NCBI RefSeq assembly: GCF_000285495.1
Contig: NZ_HE610980.1
Location: 29,071 to 93,070, forward strand
Direction: 5' to 3'
From: Oceanobacillus massiliensis str. N'diop
GTDB taxonomy: Bacteria > Bacillota > Bacilli > Bacillales > Amphibacillaceae
Length of the DNA stretch: 64,000 nucleotides
The notes beneath the pieces were generated by a model. It did no database searches. It was not told the DNA's origin and was given only the letters and a program-made list of their open reading frames with translations. Every line of letters begins with the position of its first letter. Within the stretch, counting starts at the first letter, position 1. Positions 1 through 7,193 of this stretch are shown one piece after another. The position numbers were made by a program, and so were the translations under genes.

Positions 1-300
1 ACGCTTTCCGCGGGCTCGCGCTAAGCCTCCTCGCTCGCAAAGTTCGCTCCCTGTGGGGTCTTAGCGTCTTCGCTTTCCCGCAGGAGTCTTCGTGTATTTC
101 CTCCGCTATGATTTGGCTTCTGAATCCTGAATCGATTTACTGTTATTCAATTATTAAGCTGATGGATTGGAGCATAGGACAGTCGACTCCTGCGGGAAAA
201 GCAGCGGCTGAAGATCCCGCAGGAAGCCGGGCTTGCTTCTGAGGAAGCTGAAGCGGTGCCCGCGGAAAGCGACTGCCCGGAGCGGAAATCGGCCGGAGTA
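1..300. repeat. Interspersed modular repeat, copy A (truncated by window start)
   Basis: Bases 1-85 match 63786-63872 almost exactly. Bases 85-165 match 63930-64000 and, inverted, part of 54900-54990. Bases 165-295 match the reverse complement of about 54780-54900. The unit is GC-richer than its surroundings and full of short inverted repeats (tttccgcggg / cccgcggaaa, gactcctgcgggaaa). The right stem arm GTGTATTTCC lies at 92-101; the left arm would lie before base 1. No coding potential is evident, and the rest of the stretch up to base 410 shows no gene. Confidence 0.8.
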
Positions 301-410
301 GTTATCGGGTTTATTGAGTTTTATTCTTATTCGATTGTATTATAATAAATCCATAAATAATTTGAGATAGCTGATAGAAACCAAGGAAGTATAGCGGGAA
401 AAGCGGCATT

Positions 411-447
411 AAAAAACACGATCATCCATTTTCAGGATGATCGTGTT
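411..447 (-). terminator. Intrinsic terminator of the thioredoxin gene
   Basis: On the minus strand a 13-bp stem (AACACGATCATCC and its complement) with a 7-base loop is followed by six T residues. It lies just downstream of the thioredoxin stop codon. Confidence 0.85.
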
Positions 448-450
448 CGC

Positions 451-771
451 TTAGCCTAGCTGCTGATGCAGAAAATCTGTTACAGATTCTGGTGATTTTG
501 TATAGGCACTGTGCTGATGGGCAAGCTTTTCTCCATTTTGGAAGATTAATACACTCGGAATTCCCATTACTTCATACTTTTCGGCAAGACCTGCTACTTC
601 ATCACTATTTACTTCATACCATTTATAGTTCTTAAATTCTTCTAAAACGTCACCGATGAACATGTCCATCCGTTTACAGTCCGGGCACCAATCCGCATAG
701 AATTTCACAATGACCGGCTCTTCACTTTGAATAATTTCATTAAACTTCTCAACGCTTTGAATGGATTCCAT
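451..771 (-). CDS. Thioredoxin family protein
   Basis: This is a 106-residue single-domain thioredoxin-fold protein with no signal peptide or membrane segment, so it is probably a cytoplasmic thiol-disulfide oxidoreductase. The redox motif is WCPDC (residues about 28-32) instead of the classical WCGPC, and the cis-proline segment GIPS follows near residue 68. The ATG at 771 is chosen because AAAGGAG lies 8 bases upstream; an in-frame ATG at 795 lacks a ribosome binding site. The CPDC motif is typical of the YtpP/YdfQ-type small Bacillus thioredoxins rather than TrxA; that subfamily placement is inference. It is followed by its own terminator and is likely monocistronic. Confidence 0.88.
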   Translation of the reverse strand: MESIQSVEKFNEIIQSEEPVIVKFYADWCPDCKRMDMFIGDVLEEFKNYKWYEVNSDEVAGLAEKYEVMGIPSVLIFQNGEKLAHQHSAYTKSPESVTDFLHQQLG

Positions 772-831
772 TTTCAGCACTCCTTTTTCATTCATTGTAA
801 CTATTTTATCGTTATATGTCCTTTTGTTTGC

Positions 832-1644
832 TTATTTGTATTCTACTCTTCCAAGAATATAGGCGACTAAAAGTCCGGCAGCAAAGGCTACGGCAGAAAG
901 CAATACCATCGTGGTACTCGCAGGGAACCCTGGGTAGACAACAAAGATCGAACCAATTACCATGCCGATGATTACGGCAAATGTTCCACTATAGTAATTC
1001 TTTAGGAAGAAATCAATCACTTTACTCATCACGATAAATCCAATCGCAATACCAAGCCCGGTAACAGCAATGATATCCAACTGGAGATTGCTGATTGCCG
1101 AAATGATTGTTGCGTATACACCCATAAGCAATAGCATGAATGATCCGCTGATGCCCGGGATAATCATTGCACTGCTTCCAACAAAACCAGAGAAGAACAG
1201 GAGCAGATAGGTGGTTGCAGTAATGTTTTCCATAATGTCCCCTTCATTTGGATTGAAGAAGGCCATAGAAGCTACAACGGCCACGCCTAGGATCAGCAGA
1301 AGATAATGTTTCCCCTTGAAATTAGTCTTCGCTTCCGCCTTATAAAATAAATATGGCAGTACACCTAGAATTAAGCCAAGAAAGAAGAACTGCGTTGGCC
1401 CTGGGTAATGTTCAAATAACCATTCAATTGCATTTGCCAACAAAAAGATAGCTGTTACGACTCCAAGCCCTAATGGGATTAAAAACCCCAAATGCCTTTT
1501 CCATTCTTTACTGAATAAACCATTAATCGATGCAATCAGTCTGTCATATATTCCCAGCAGTACAGCGATCGTTCCTCCACTTACTCCTGGTATCACATCA
1601 CTGGCACCCATCAATAGGCCACGATAAAAGTTCTTCCATTCCAT
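832..1644 (-). CDS. popT: DUF368 family membrane protein, candidate undecaprenyl-phosphate translocase (PopT type)
   Basis: This 270-residue polytopic protein has about eight hydrophobic segments. Two similar glycine-rich motifs, DVIPGVSGGT near residue 16 and MIIPGISGS near residue 162, mark the inverted duplication typical of DUF368. DUF368 (PopT) members have been shown in other bacteria to recycle the cell-wall carrier lipid undecaprenyl phosphate across the membrane; the role here is by family. The ATG at 1644 is preceded by AGAGGAG at suitable distance, better than the TTG two codons upstream. It lies 60 bases upstream of the thioredoxin gene on the same strand and may be cotranscribed with it. 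Confidence 0.85.
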   Translation of the reverse strand: MEWKNFYRGLLMGASDVIPGVSGGTIAVLLGIYDRLIASINGLFSKEWKRHLGFLIPLGLGVVTAIFLLANAIEWLFEHYPGPTQFFFLGLILGVLPYLFYKAEAKTNFKGKHYLLLILGVAVVASMAFFNPNEGDIMENITATTYLLLFFSGFVGSSAMIIPGISGSFMLLLMGVYATIISAISNLQLDIIAVTGLGIAIGFIVMSKVIDFFLKNYYSGTFAVIIGMVIGSIFVVYPGFPASTTMVLLSAVAFAAGLLVAYILGRVEYK

Positions 1645-1706
1645 TTGCAATTACTCCTCTATGTATCAGCATAATGAACTACAATGCTAATAATATCAAA
1701 AATAGC

Positions 1707-1770
1707 TTGAAATTTATAGAATAAGTTATATACTTTAGATAAGCTACTTTGCATGGCAAGGTAGCTTATC
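1707..1770 (+). promoter_or_regulatory. Promoter and 15-bp palindromic operator for the padR operon
   Basis: A sigma-A-like promoter is visible: TTGAAA at 1707-1712, 16-bp spacer, TATACT at 1729-1734. Around the expected start of transcription lies a near-perfect inverted repeat with arms 1738-1752 (GATAAGCTACTTTGC) and 1756-1770, 14 of 15 positions pairing around a 3-base centre. There is no U-run after it, which favours an operator, probably for the PadR protein itself, over a terminator. The TTGACA at 1772 has no matching -10. Confidence 0.6.
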
Positions 1771-1808
1771 TTTGACACACTATATTGCTATACAAGGTAG
1801 GTAAGGAA

Positions 1809-2138
1809 ATGTCTCAAAGAAGTCAAATATTAAAGGGTATTCTCGAGGGCTGTATTTTATCGATTATTAAACAGGACCCTGCATATGGATATGAGCTCTC
1901 CGTTAAGCTTCAGCGGTTTGGTCTATCCGATGTCAGTGAAGGGTCCATCTATCCTATTCTGTTGCGCTTGCAAAGAGAGGAATTGATCGAAGGCAGGATG
2001 ATCAATTCGGATAGTGGCCCAAAACGGAAATATTACCAGCTGACAGAGAAGGGCTATCAGGCATTGGAAGAGTTTATTCACCACTGGAAAACATTGAAAG
2101 AACCAGTAGACAATATTATCGGTAAGGGGGAGAAATGA
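1809..2138 (+). CDS. PadR family transcriptional regulator
   Basis: This 109-residue winged-helix regulator has the PadR signature: a segment with AYGYEL and SEGSIYPILLRLQ, then PKRKYYQLTEKG (the beta-wing). PadR proteins usually repress their own operon and a partner gene. The ATG at 1809 is chosen over the upstream in-frame TTG (1785) because GGTAAGG precedes it directly; the SD-ATG spacing is short. The next gene starts one base after the stop, so the two are certainly cotranscribed. A strong palindrome at the transcription start is the likely operator. Confidence 0.92.
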   Translation: MSQRSQILKGILEGCILSIIKQDPAYGYELSVKLQRFGLSDVSEGSIYPILLRLQREELIEGRMINSDSGPKRKYYQLTEKGYQALEEFIHHWKTLKEPVDNIIGKGEK

Positions 2139-2139
2139 T

Positions 2140-2838
2140 ATGCATGCACAGGATCTCATTCGTTTAAATAACGAAAAAAGGGACCAGCTCAACCAAGAAA
2201 ATCTCAAATACTATCTAGAGATGCTGTCCTATATTCGGCTTAACGCGAAAAAATCAGAACAGCAAACAGAAGAAGTACTTTTGGAACTGCTTGATCACCT
2301 TATACTGTCTCAACAGGAAGGAAAACATGCGAAGGACATATTTGGTGAGGATTTAAAATCGTATTGCGACGAAGTGATTGATGAAATACCGGCTGAAAAA
2401 AAGAAAGAGAGTGTCTTATTTATCACTTTTGTTACGCTAAACTTGCTGGGGACACTCGCCATGGTCATTGGAATTATCGGTTTTATTCTTTCTTCCTTTT
2501 TCCATATCGGTCCAGATTCGCTTACATTTCCTCTAGGATCTGCCCTGGCAATTATTCTAATTGACCTCTTTTTACTATACATTCTGATTCAAATTGTATT
2601 TAAATGGCTAAAGGGTTCTTCCTTTAAGACGAAAAAAGCGAATAAGTGGCTGGACTTCTTTCAAATATGGTTGCTTTATATGATTTTCATTGGCACTACA
2701 ATGGCTGTTTTTCTAATCATGCCTGAATTTGGCGCAGCAATAAAGATTCCCTATTGGCTAGTTGCTGGTATCGGTTTTATCCTCTTTCTTGCGGCAAAGG
2801 CACTTAAAAGATTCCAAAGAATGGCATCTATTGCATAA
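2140..2838 (+). CDS. HAAS/DUF1129-type membrane protein, partner of the PadR regulator
   Basis: This 232-residue protein has a helical cytoplasmic N-terminal part (residues 1-85, with the LNxxNxxYY-like and ELLDHL segments of the HAAS/DUF1129 family), followed by four hydrophobic segments (about 92-118, 128-150, 175-195 and 203-222). PadR plus HAAS or DUF1129 membrane gene pairs are common in Firmicutes and are thought to sense membrane or envelope conditions; no substrate is known. The start ATG at 2140 is followed by a second ATG out of frame; GGGGGAG precedes it. A hairpin at 2885-2925 ends the operon. Confidence 0.75.
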   Translation: MHAQDLIRLNNEKRDQLNQENLKYYLEMLSYIRLNAKKSEQQTEEVLLELLDHLILSQQEGKHAKDIFGEDLKSYCDEVIDEIPAEKKKESVLFITFVTLNLLGTLAMVIGIIGFILSSFFHIGPDSLTFPLGSALAIILIDLFLLYILIQIVFKWLKGSSFKTKKANKWLDFFQIWLLYMIFIGTTMAVFLIMPEFGAAIKIPYWLVAGIGFILFLAAKALKRFQRMASIA

Positions 2839-2884
2839 ATGGCTACATATCTGTCCAATCAGACAAAAAAGATGATAACGATAA

Positions 2885-2925
2885 GCAAAACCCACGGAAT
2901 CAGTATTGGATTCCGTGGGTTTTGC
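2885..2925. terminator. Bidirectional hairpin terminator
   Basis: A perfect 17-bp inverted repeat (GCAAAACCCACGGAATC and complement) sits between the convergent DUF1129-like and CapA genes. The U-tracts are short (four T) on both sides, so it probably serves both transcripts. Confidence 0.75.
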
Positions 2926-2948
2926 TATTATGATCAGGCATTACAGAT

Positions 2949-4115
2949 CTATTGCTCTATAAACTCCAGCTCTGGCATCCACCGCGACATATGTGCCTTC
3001 ATATCACTATACCGCTTTTTGGCGTCGGCCAATTCGTTGTCCGTCAGTTGATACATTGGTATCACCTTATAGTCTGAACGATCGGCATTGAAGTTCACAT
3101 ATGTCGGCATAAATTGTGGTGAATGCACCTCAATTTCCTTATCATTACCTGCAACGGTCTTCTTAATGGAAAAGGTCAGAACTCCGCCGATACGCTGGTA
3201 TAAATCCTGCTGATTCGAAAGAAAATTGCCTAAAGAGTATGCGACCAATGTTTTATTCCCATTCTCTCCTGTCACCCATTCCACAGGCTGCAGCACATGC
3301 GGATGATGTCCGATCACAACATGCACCCCTTGGTCCGCTGCAAATTGAACAAGTTCCTTCTGCGTTTCATTCGGCAAACGTTCGTATTCGTTCCCGAAAT
3401 GAAGGCTTAAAGCAATCACATCCGCTTTATCCTTCGCCTCTGCAATCTGGCTTGCAATAAGGTCTTTGTCAATTATGTTGACCAGATATCCCTTTCCCTC
3501 TGGAACAGGGATTCCATTCGTTCCATAGGTATAGGATAAGAAGGCTATTGAAACTCCCTCTTCCGTTTCATAGACTCGCAGATTATCTTGATCCTGCTCA
3601 TTCTTATATGCACCAGTATACATCATATCAATCATTTCCCAGTGGTTGATGGCATTTTGTATTGCTTCTTCTCCCCTGTCCAATGTATGATTGTTCGCCA
3701 GTGTCACCACATCTACACCAGCGGCTTTTAGCGCATCTCCAACTTCATATGGACTGTTAAAAGATGGATAGCTGGACAATCCTAATTGCTCTCCGCCAAT
3801 CATGGTTTCCTGATTGGCTACAGTAAGGGTGGGGCTGCTTAAGAAAGGTTTCACCTCTTCCAGCATTGGTGAAAAATCATATCCACCGTCAATCATTGCG
3901 TCTTTATATACAGGACTATGAATCAGGATATCGCCGATCGCAGAGAATGTTATTTCCTGTTCGGTACTTTTATGGTCTTTCATTTCAAGGCTGACTTGTT
4001 TCAGGGGAAGACTTTCCATACTTCCATTTACTCCCCGGTCTGCAACTCCACAGGCTTGAAGGAGTGAAATAATGGCAATCAATAAAAATAAACTACATCT
4101 GTTTGCCGATTTCAT
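2949..4115 (-). CDS. CapA family lipoprotein (poly-gamma-glutamate capsule-type metallophosphatase fold)
   Basis: This 388-residue protein has an N-terminal lipoprotein signal (hydrophobic LFLLIAIISLLQ followed by AC, lipobox LLQAC near residue 20). The body matches the CapA fold: FSAIGDILIH (about 56-66), LANNHTLDRG (about 135-144), and LHFGNEY with IGHHPHVLQP (about 235-280), the residues that bind metal in this superfamily. CapA/PgsA proteins work in poly-gamma-glutamate export, but no capB/capC genes are nearby, so this is an orphan CapA-like hydrolase of unknown substrate at the membrane surface. The ATG at 4115 follows AAGGAGA by 8 bases; the upstream TTG at 4121 is not needed. Confidence 0.85.
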   Translation of the reverse strand: MKSANRCSLFLLIAIISLLQACGVADRGVNGSMESLPLKQVSLEMKDHKSTEQEITFSAIGDILIHSPVYKDAMIDGGYDFSPMLEEVKPFLSSPTLTVANQETMIGGEQLGLSSYPSFNSPYEVGDALKAAGVDVVTLANNHTLDRGEEAIQNAINHWEMIDMMYTGAYKNEQDQDNLRVYETEEGVSIAFLSYTYGTNGIPVPEGKGYLVNIIDKDLIASQIAEAKDKADVIALSLHFGNEYERLPNETQKELVQFAADQGVHVVIGHHPHVLQPVEWVTGENGNKTLVAYSLGNFLSNQQDLYQRIGGVLTFSIKKTVAGNDKEIEVHSPQFMPTYVNFNADRSDYKVIPMYQLTDNELADAKKRYSDMKAHMSRWMPELEFIEQ

Positions 4116-4360
4116 AGGCAATTCTCCTTAGCTCTTTTTTATTACATCATAGCATGAAAAAAGGAATAATCCTTATAAATCGATAGAAAGATTCATTTAT
4201 TTCGACATTAATTTCCTTTTTATCACAATTTCCTGAGCCAACATTAAAAATGTCATTTTGAATAGAGTTTGTTATACTAAATGTGCAAAAAAGCATATAC
4301 TATTTCACATAAACACTTGTATCATAAAATCTTTTACCTATCATAACGGAGGAGTTATAC

Positions 4361-4543
4361 GTGAAACGTTATTTAACAGCCATTCTTATTGCGTTAAGCG
4401 GAATTATCATATTTGCAGGCATTAGCCTGGATGTCTATTGGAGCGGAATTGTTTCATGGGGACTGGCACTGATTCTTCTTTTGCTCGCAGCCTATTTCAC
4501 GAAATATATTCCGAATGAAAATAAGACGAAGAGCAAACATTAG
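4361..4543 (+). CDS. Small two-helix membrane protein, hypothetical
   Basis: This 60-residue protein consists of two hydrophobic helices (about 5-22 and 27-47) and a basic C-terminal tail rich in K and N. The GTG start at 4361 is preceded by CGGAGGAG at ideal distance, and the gene ends in a good terminator, so I take it as real. I do not recognise the family. A TATACT -10-like hexamer occurs at about 4272-4277, without a convincing -35. Confidence 0.7.
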   Translation: MKRYLTAILIALSGIIIFAGISLDVYWSGIVSWGLALILLLLAAYFTKYIPNENKTKSKH

Positions 4544-4545
4544 CC

Positions 4546-4587
4546 AAGAGAAACTGTACACGACAGTTTCTCTTCGTTATTTTTTAG
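4546..4587 (+). terminator. Intrinsic terminator
   Basis: A 12-bp stem AAGAGAAACTGT with its complement and a 5-base loop is followed by a run of T (TTATTTTTTA). It lies 3 bases after the small membrane protein gene. Confidence 0.85.
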
Positions 4588-5311
4588 GATGGAATGGGCA
4601 TTTTCCTTCGATGGGCTTAATATCATCTCCAATAAAAAATTGCTTCCATTCACGGTGATTCTCATCGCCATAATGGCTAATATTCGGATGCTTCGGCAGC
4701 CCATCCCATTGCTCTACCCTTTCCCTCACTTTTTCACGTGACATTACCCCGCTTTTCTCAGTACCTTTTAGTCCTTCAAATATTTTTCGCGGCTGAAAAC
4801 CAATAATCAGACTGTTTCCCAAATCTCTTGTTTTCCTTTGTTTATATGCAGGAGCATTTCCAAATGCGAAATAAGGCTCCTTGGCAAAACAGAAGTTCCA
4901 CAGGTAGTGATCCGGATCTTTTGGATATTCAGAGGGCCACTCATACTGATCATTATTATGAAGGTACTGAAGTACATTCCAGAAATATTCCCGATAATAT
5001 TCGAGTGACTTTTCCTCCCTTTCCGGCTCAACAAATAGGAAGAAGCCATGACGTATCATCCTTTCCTGATTATCAAATAACCGATTGAAGTCTTCAAGCA
5101 TGGACGGCAGCTTCGTCCAATCATCATGTGAAATCCAGCCATATCGCAATTCCCCTCGCTTTTGCGCTGACATGCCAAAATAGCATGGAAAATTTTTATT
5201 CGTGACTATATTTTCAAAGGTTTTATATTCTTTTCTGAACCAATCTGGTAAAGAATCAGGATTATTTTCTATATCCGCTTTTTCAAGTAAATACGTTGCC
5301 GTTCGATCCAT
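4577..5311 (-). CDS. YqcI/YcgG family protein
   Basis: This 244-residue soluble protein has no signal. It carries the family's conserved segments: FPCYFGMSAQKRGELRYGW (about 38-56), FFLFVEPE (about 89-96), and the C-terminal NISHYGDENHREWKQFF with the CPFH ending. The family is widespread in Bacillus and actinobacteria; its molecular function is not established and I assign none. The ATG at 5311 is chosen because GGGAGG lies 7 bases upstream. The C-terminal coding end overlaps the terminator of the convergent small gene. Confidence 0.85.
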   Translation of the reverse strand: MDRTATYLLEKADIENNPDSLPDWFRKEYKTFENIVTNKNFPCYFGMSAQKRGELRYGWISHDDWTKLPSMLEDFNRLFDNQERMIRHGFFLFVEPEREEKSLEYYREYFWNVLQYLHNNDQYEWPSEYPKDPDHYLWNFCFAKEPYFAFGNAPAYKQRKTRDLGNSLIIGFQPRKIFEGLKGTEKSGVMSREKVRERVEQWDGLPKHPNISHYGDENHREWKQFFIGDDIKPIEGKCPFHPKK

Positions 5312-5446
5312 AACAATGCCTCCCATTTTTAACTTAACTAATTTTTAAATTTCCCTTAGTGGATTTTTTCAAACTATTACGCAATAATGTTTATAAAGCT
5401 TTGATTAGGGAATATGTATCTAGATACTGTATTGGAGGATAAATAT

Positions 5447-6307
5447 ATGAACAATTCAACACCCATGGCATTGACTCCAGAAGTAAATTGCCATAATGAA
5501 TATGATCCGCTTAAACAAGTCATCACTGTTTCCCCACATCATATGAAAATTAAAGAAGTAATCAATAAGACTCAACGTCATTACTTGAAAGAAAATATCA
5601 ATATAGAAAAGGCTGTTGAACAGCATGACCACTTCCTACATACCCTTCGCGGCGAAGGAGCAACGATTATACAATTAGAAGCGGAAAAGCAATTGAATGA
5701 ACAGGTATTTACCCGTGATATTGGCTTTGCCATCGGAGATAAGTTCTTTGTTGCATCCATGGAAAAAGACATACGGAAACATGAAGAAAGGGTTCTGATT
5801 GATTGGTTAGAAAAATACGGTTTGCCTTTTTATCGATTCGATACGCAATCAATCGAAGGCGGAGACGTAGTCGTAGACAATAAGAAAGTTTGGGTTGGCC
5901 AAAGCGGCCGTACGTCCCCCGCAGCTGTTGAAACGCTTGAAGAACAGCTTCCCGATCATACCGTTACACCTATTCTATTAAGGAAAGACATTCTGCATCT
6001 GGATTGTGTCTTCAATGTCATCCGGGAAGATACTGCTTTGATATACGCACCAGCAATGGATAGTTCCTCGTACGAGCTCTTGAAGGATGCCTATCATCTA
6101 ATCGAAGTGACGGAAGAGGAGCAATTCCAAATGGGTCCCAATGTGCTGGCAATTGGCAATAACAAAGTAATCAGTCTACCCGAGAACAAACGATTGAATC
6201 AGGAAATTGTGCATGCTGGTTTTGATGTAATTGAAGTTCCGTTCTCTGAAATCATTAAGTCAGGCGGTTCCTTCCGATGCTGCACATTACCATTGGTTAG
6301 AAAGTAG
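5447..6307 (+). CDS. Dimethylarginine dimethylaminohydrolase / amidinotransferase-fold hydrolase
   Basis: This 286-residue protein is of the guanidino-group-modifying (DDAH/arginine deiminase/amidinotransferase) superfamily. Visible signature residues are TRDIGF (about 87-92), EGGDV (about 143-147), a His in DILHLDCVFN (about 184-193), and the catalytic Cys in GGSFRCC near the C terminus. It is expected to hydrolyse methylated arginine or a related guanidino compound to citrulline-type product; the exact substrate cannot be read. The ATG at 5447 follows TTGGAGG at 8 bases and is preferred over the upstream ATG at 5414. Monocistronic, closed by a strong terminator. Confidence 0.88.
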   Translation: MNNSTPMALTPEVNCHNEYDPLKQVITVSPHHMKIKEVINKTQRHYLKENINIEKAVEQHDHFLHTLRGEGATIIQLEAEKQLNEQVFTRDIGFAIGDKFFVASMEKDIRKHEERVLIDWLEKYGLPFYRFDTQSIEGGDVVVDNKKVWVGQSGRTSPAAVETLEEQLPDHTVTPILLRKDILHLDCVFNVIREDTALIYAPAMDSSSYELLKDAYHLIEVTEEEQFQMGPNVLAIGNNKVISLPENKRLNQEIVHAGFDVIEVPFSEIIKSGGSFRCCTLPLVRK

Positions 6308-6309
6308 AG

Positions 6310-6358
6310 AATAAGCATGGGATGATCGGTAATAATCATCCCATGCTTATTATTATTC
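6310..6358. terminator. Hairpin terminator between convergent genes
   Basis: A 17-bp inverted repeat (AATAAGCATGGGATGAT and its complement) follows the amidinotransferase-like gene. T-rich sequence lies on the plus side (TTATTATTCC). It may also end the tre operon coming from the other side, since no separate hairpin was seen after treR. Confidence 0.75.
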
Positions 6359-6464
6359 CTTATTTTAAGCCAAAAGGTCCTACCGTAAATGTCTAGCCAT
6401 GACGCCTCCCAAAAAACTTTTCCCTATATAGGATAAATACATTGCTTCTATCGAAAGGCAGTGT

Positions 6465-7181
6465 CTAGTTCTTCACTCTTCTGGCAAAATCTACAAAGCG
6501 GAATTTATCCGGTCTGTGTCTCGATTCTGTATATTGAAATAAACTTGCATCATCTAAATATACTTGACTTCTGATAACTACCACATTTGAGAATCCTTCA
6601 ATATCCAGCAATTCCCTGTCCTCATCGGTAGGACTTTCCACAAGAATTTCTTTCTGAGCAAAGCCAATAACCAGCCCCAGTTGATTCTCGATATAATCAT
6701 AGATGGAATTTCGGCAGATTTCCTTGGATAAAAGCGGAACATATCTTTCATTGAAATAATCCTTATCCAGGATAATCCTCTCACCGGATATTTCTCTGAT
6801 TCGAACCACATTCCACACACGATCTGAAACAGATTGATGCAGCATTTCTGAGATTTCATGATTGGCTTCCAAAAACCCAAGCTGATGGATAATCGTCCTG
6901 CTTTCCAGCTGCAGTTTCTTTGTAAGCTCGGTGTAGCTTTCAATACCAGAAACCGGAAATGAAAACGTATGGAAGTCAATTACGACCGAACCCTTGCCGC
7001 GTATTTTTTGAATATATCCTTTTTGCGATAACAGATTCAGGGCTTTCCTGATTGTTTCCCGCGACGTCTCATAATGCAGGGAAAGCTCATTTTCCGATGG
7101 CAGCATTGTTCCTGCCGGCCATTCTCCTGCCTGGATTCCCTTTACTAGTTCATCATAAATAATCAAGTATTTCTTTTGCAT
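6465..7181 (-). CDS. treR: Trehalose operon repressor TreR (GntR family)
   Basis: This 238-residue regulator has a GntR winged helix at residues 1-70 (the SENELSLHYETSRETIRKAL segment is the recognition part) and a UTRA effector domain behind it. Its position as third gene of treP-treA-treR matches Bacillus subtilis TreR, which binds trehalose-6-phosphate and releases its operators. GAUGAGG precedes the ATG; the gap to treA is 12 bases. The two palindromes upstream of treP are its likely targets. Confidence 0.93.
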   Translation of the reverse strand: MQKKYLIIYDELVKGIQAGEWPAGTMLPSENELSLHYETSRETIRKALNLLSQKGYIQKIRGKGSVVIDFHTFSFPVSGIESYTELTKKLQLESRTIIHQLGFLEANHEISEMLHQSVSDRVWNVVRIREISGERIILDKDYFNERYVPLLSKEICRNSIYDYIENQLGLVIGFAQKEILVESPTDEDRELLDIEGFSNVVVIRSQVYLDDASLFQYTESRHRPDKFRFVDFARRVKN

Positions 7182-7193
7182 CTTTATACCTCA

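Noticed and set aside
1772-1794. TTGACA/TATACA as padR promoter
   Set aside because: The spacing is only 11 bp; the TTGAAA-16-TATACT pair upstream is a much better promoter.
2839-3051. 70-codon plus-strand frame after the DUF1129-like gene
   Set aside because: It starts directly at the previous stop without a ribosome binding site, crosses the terminator and lies antisense to the CapA gene.
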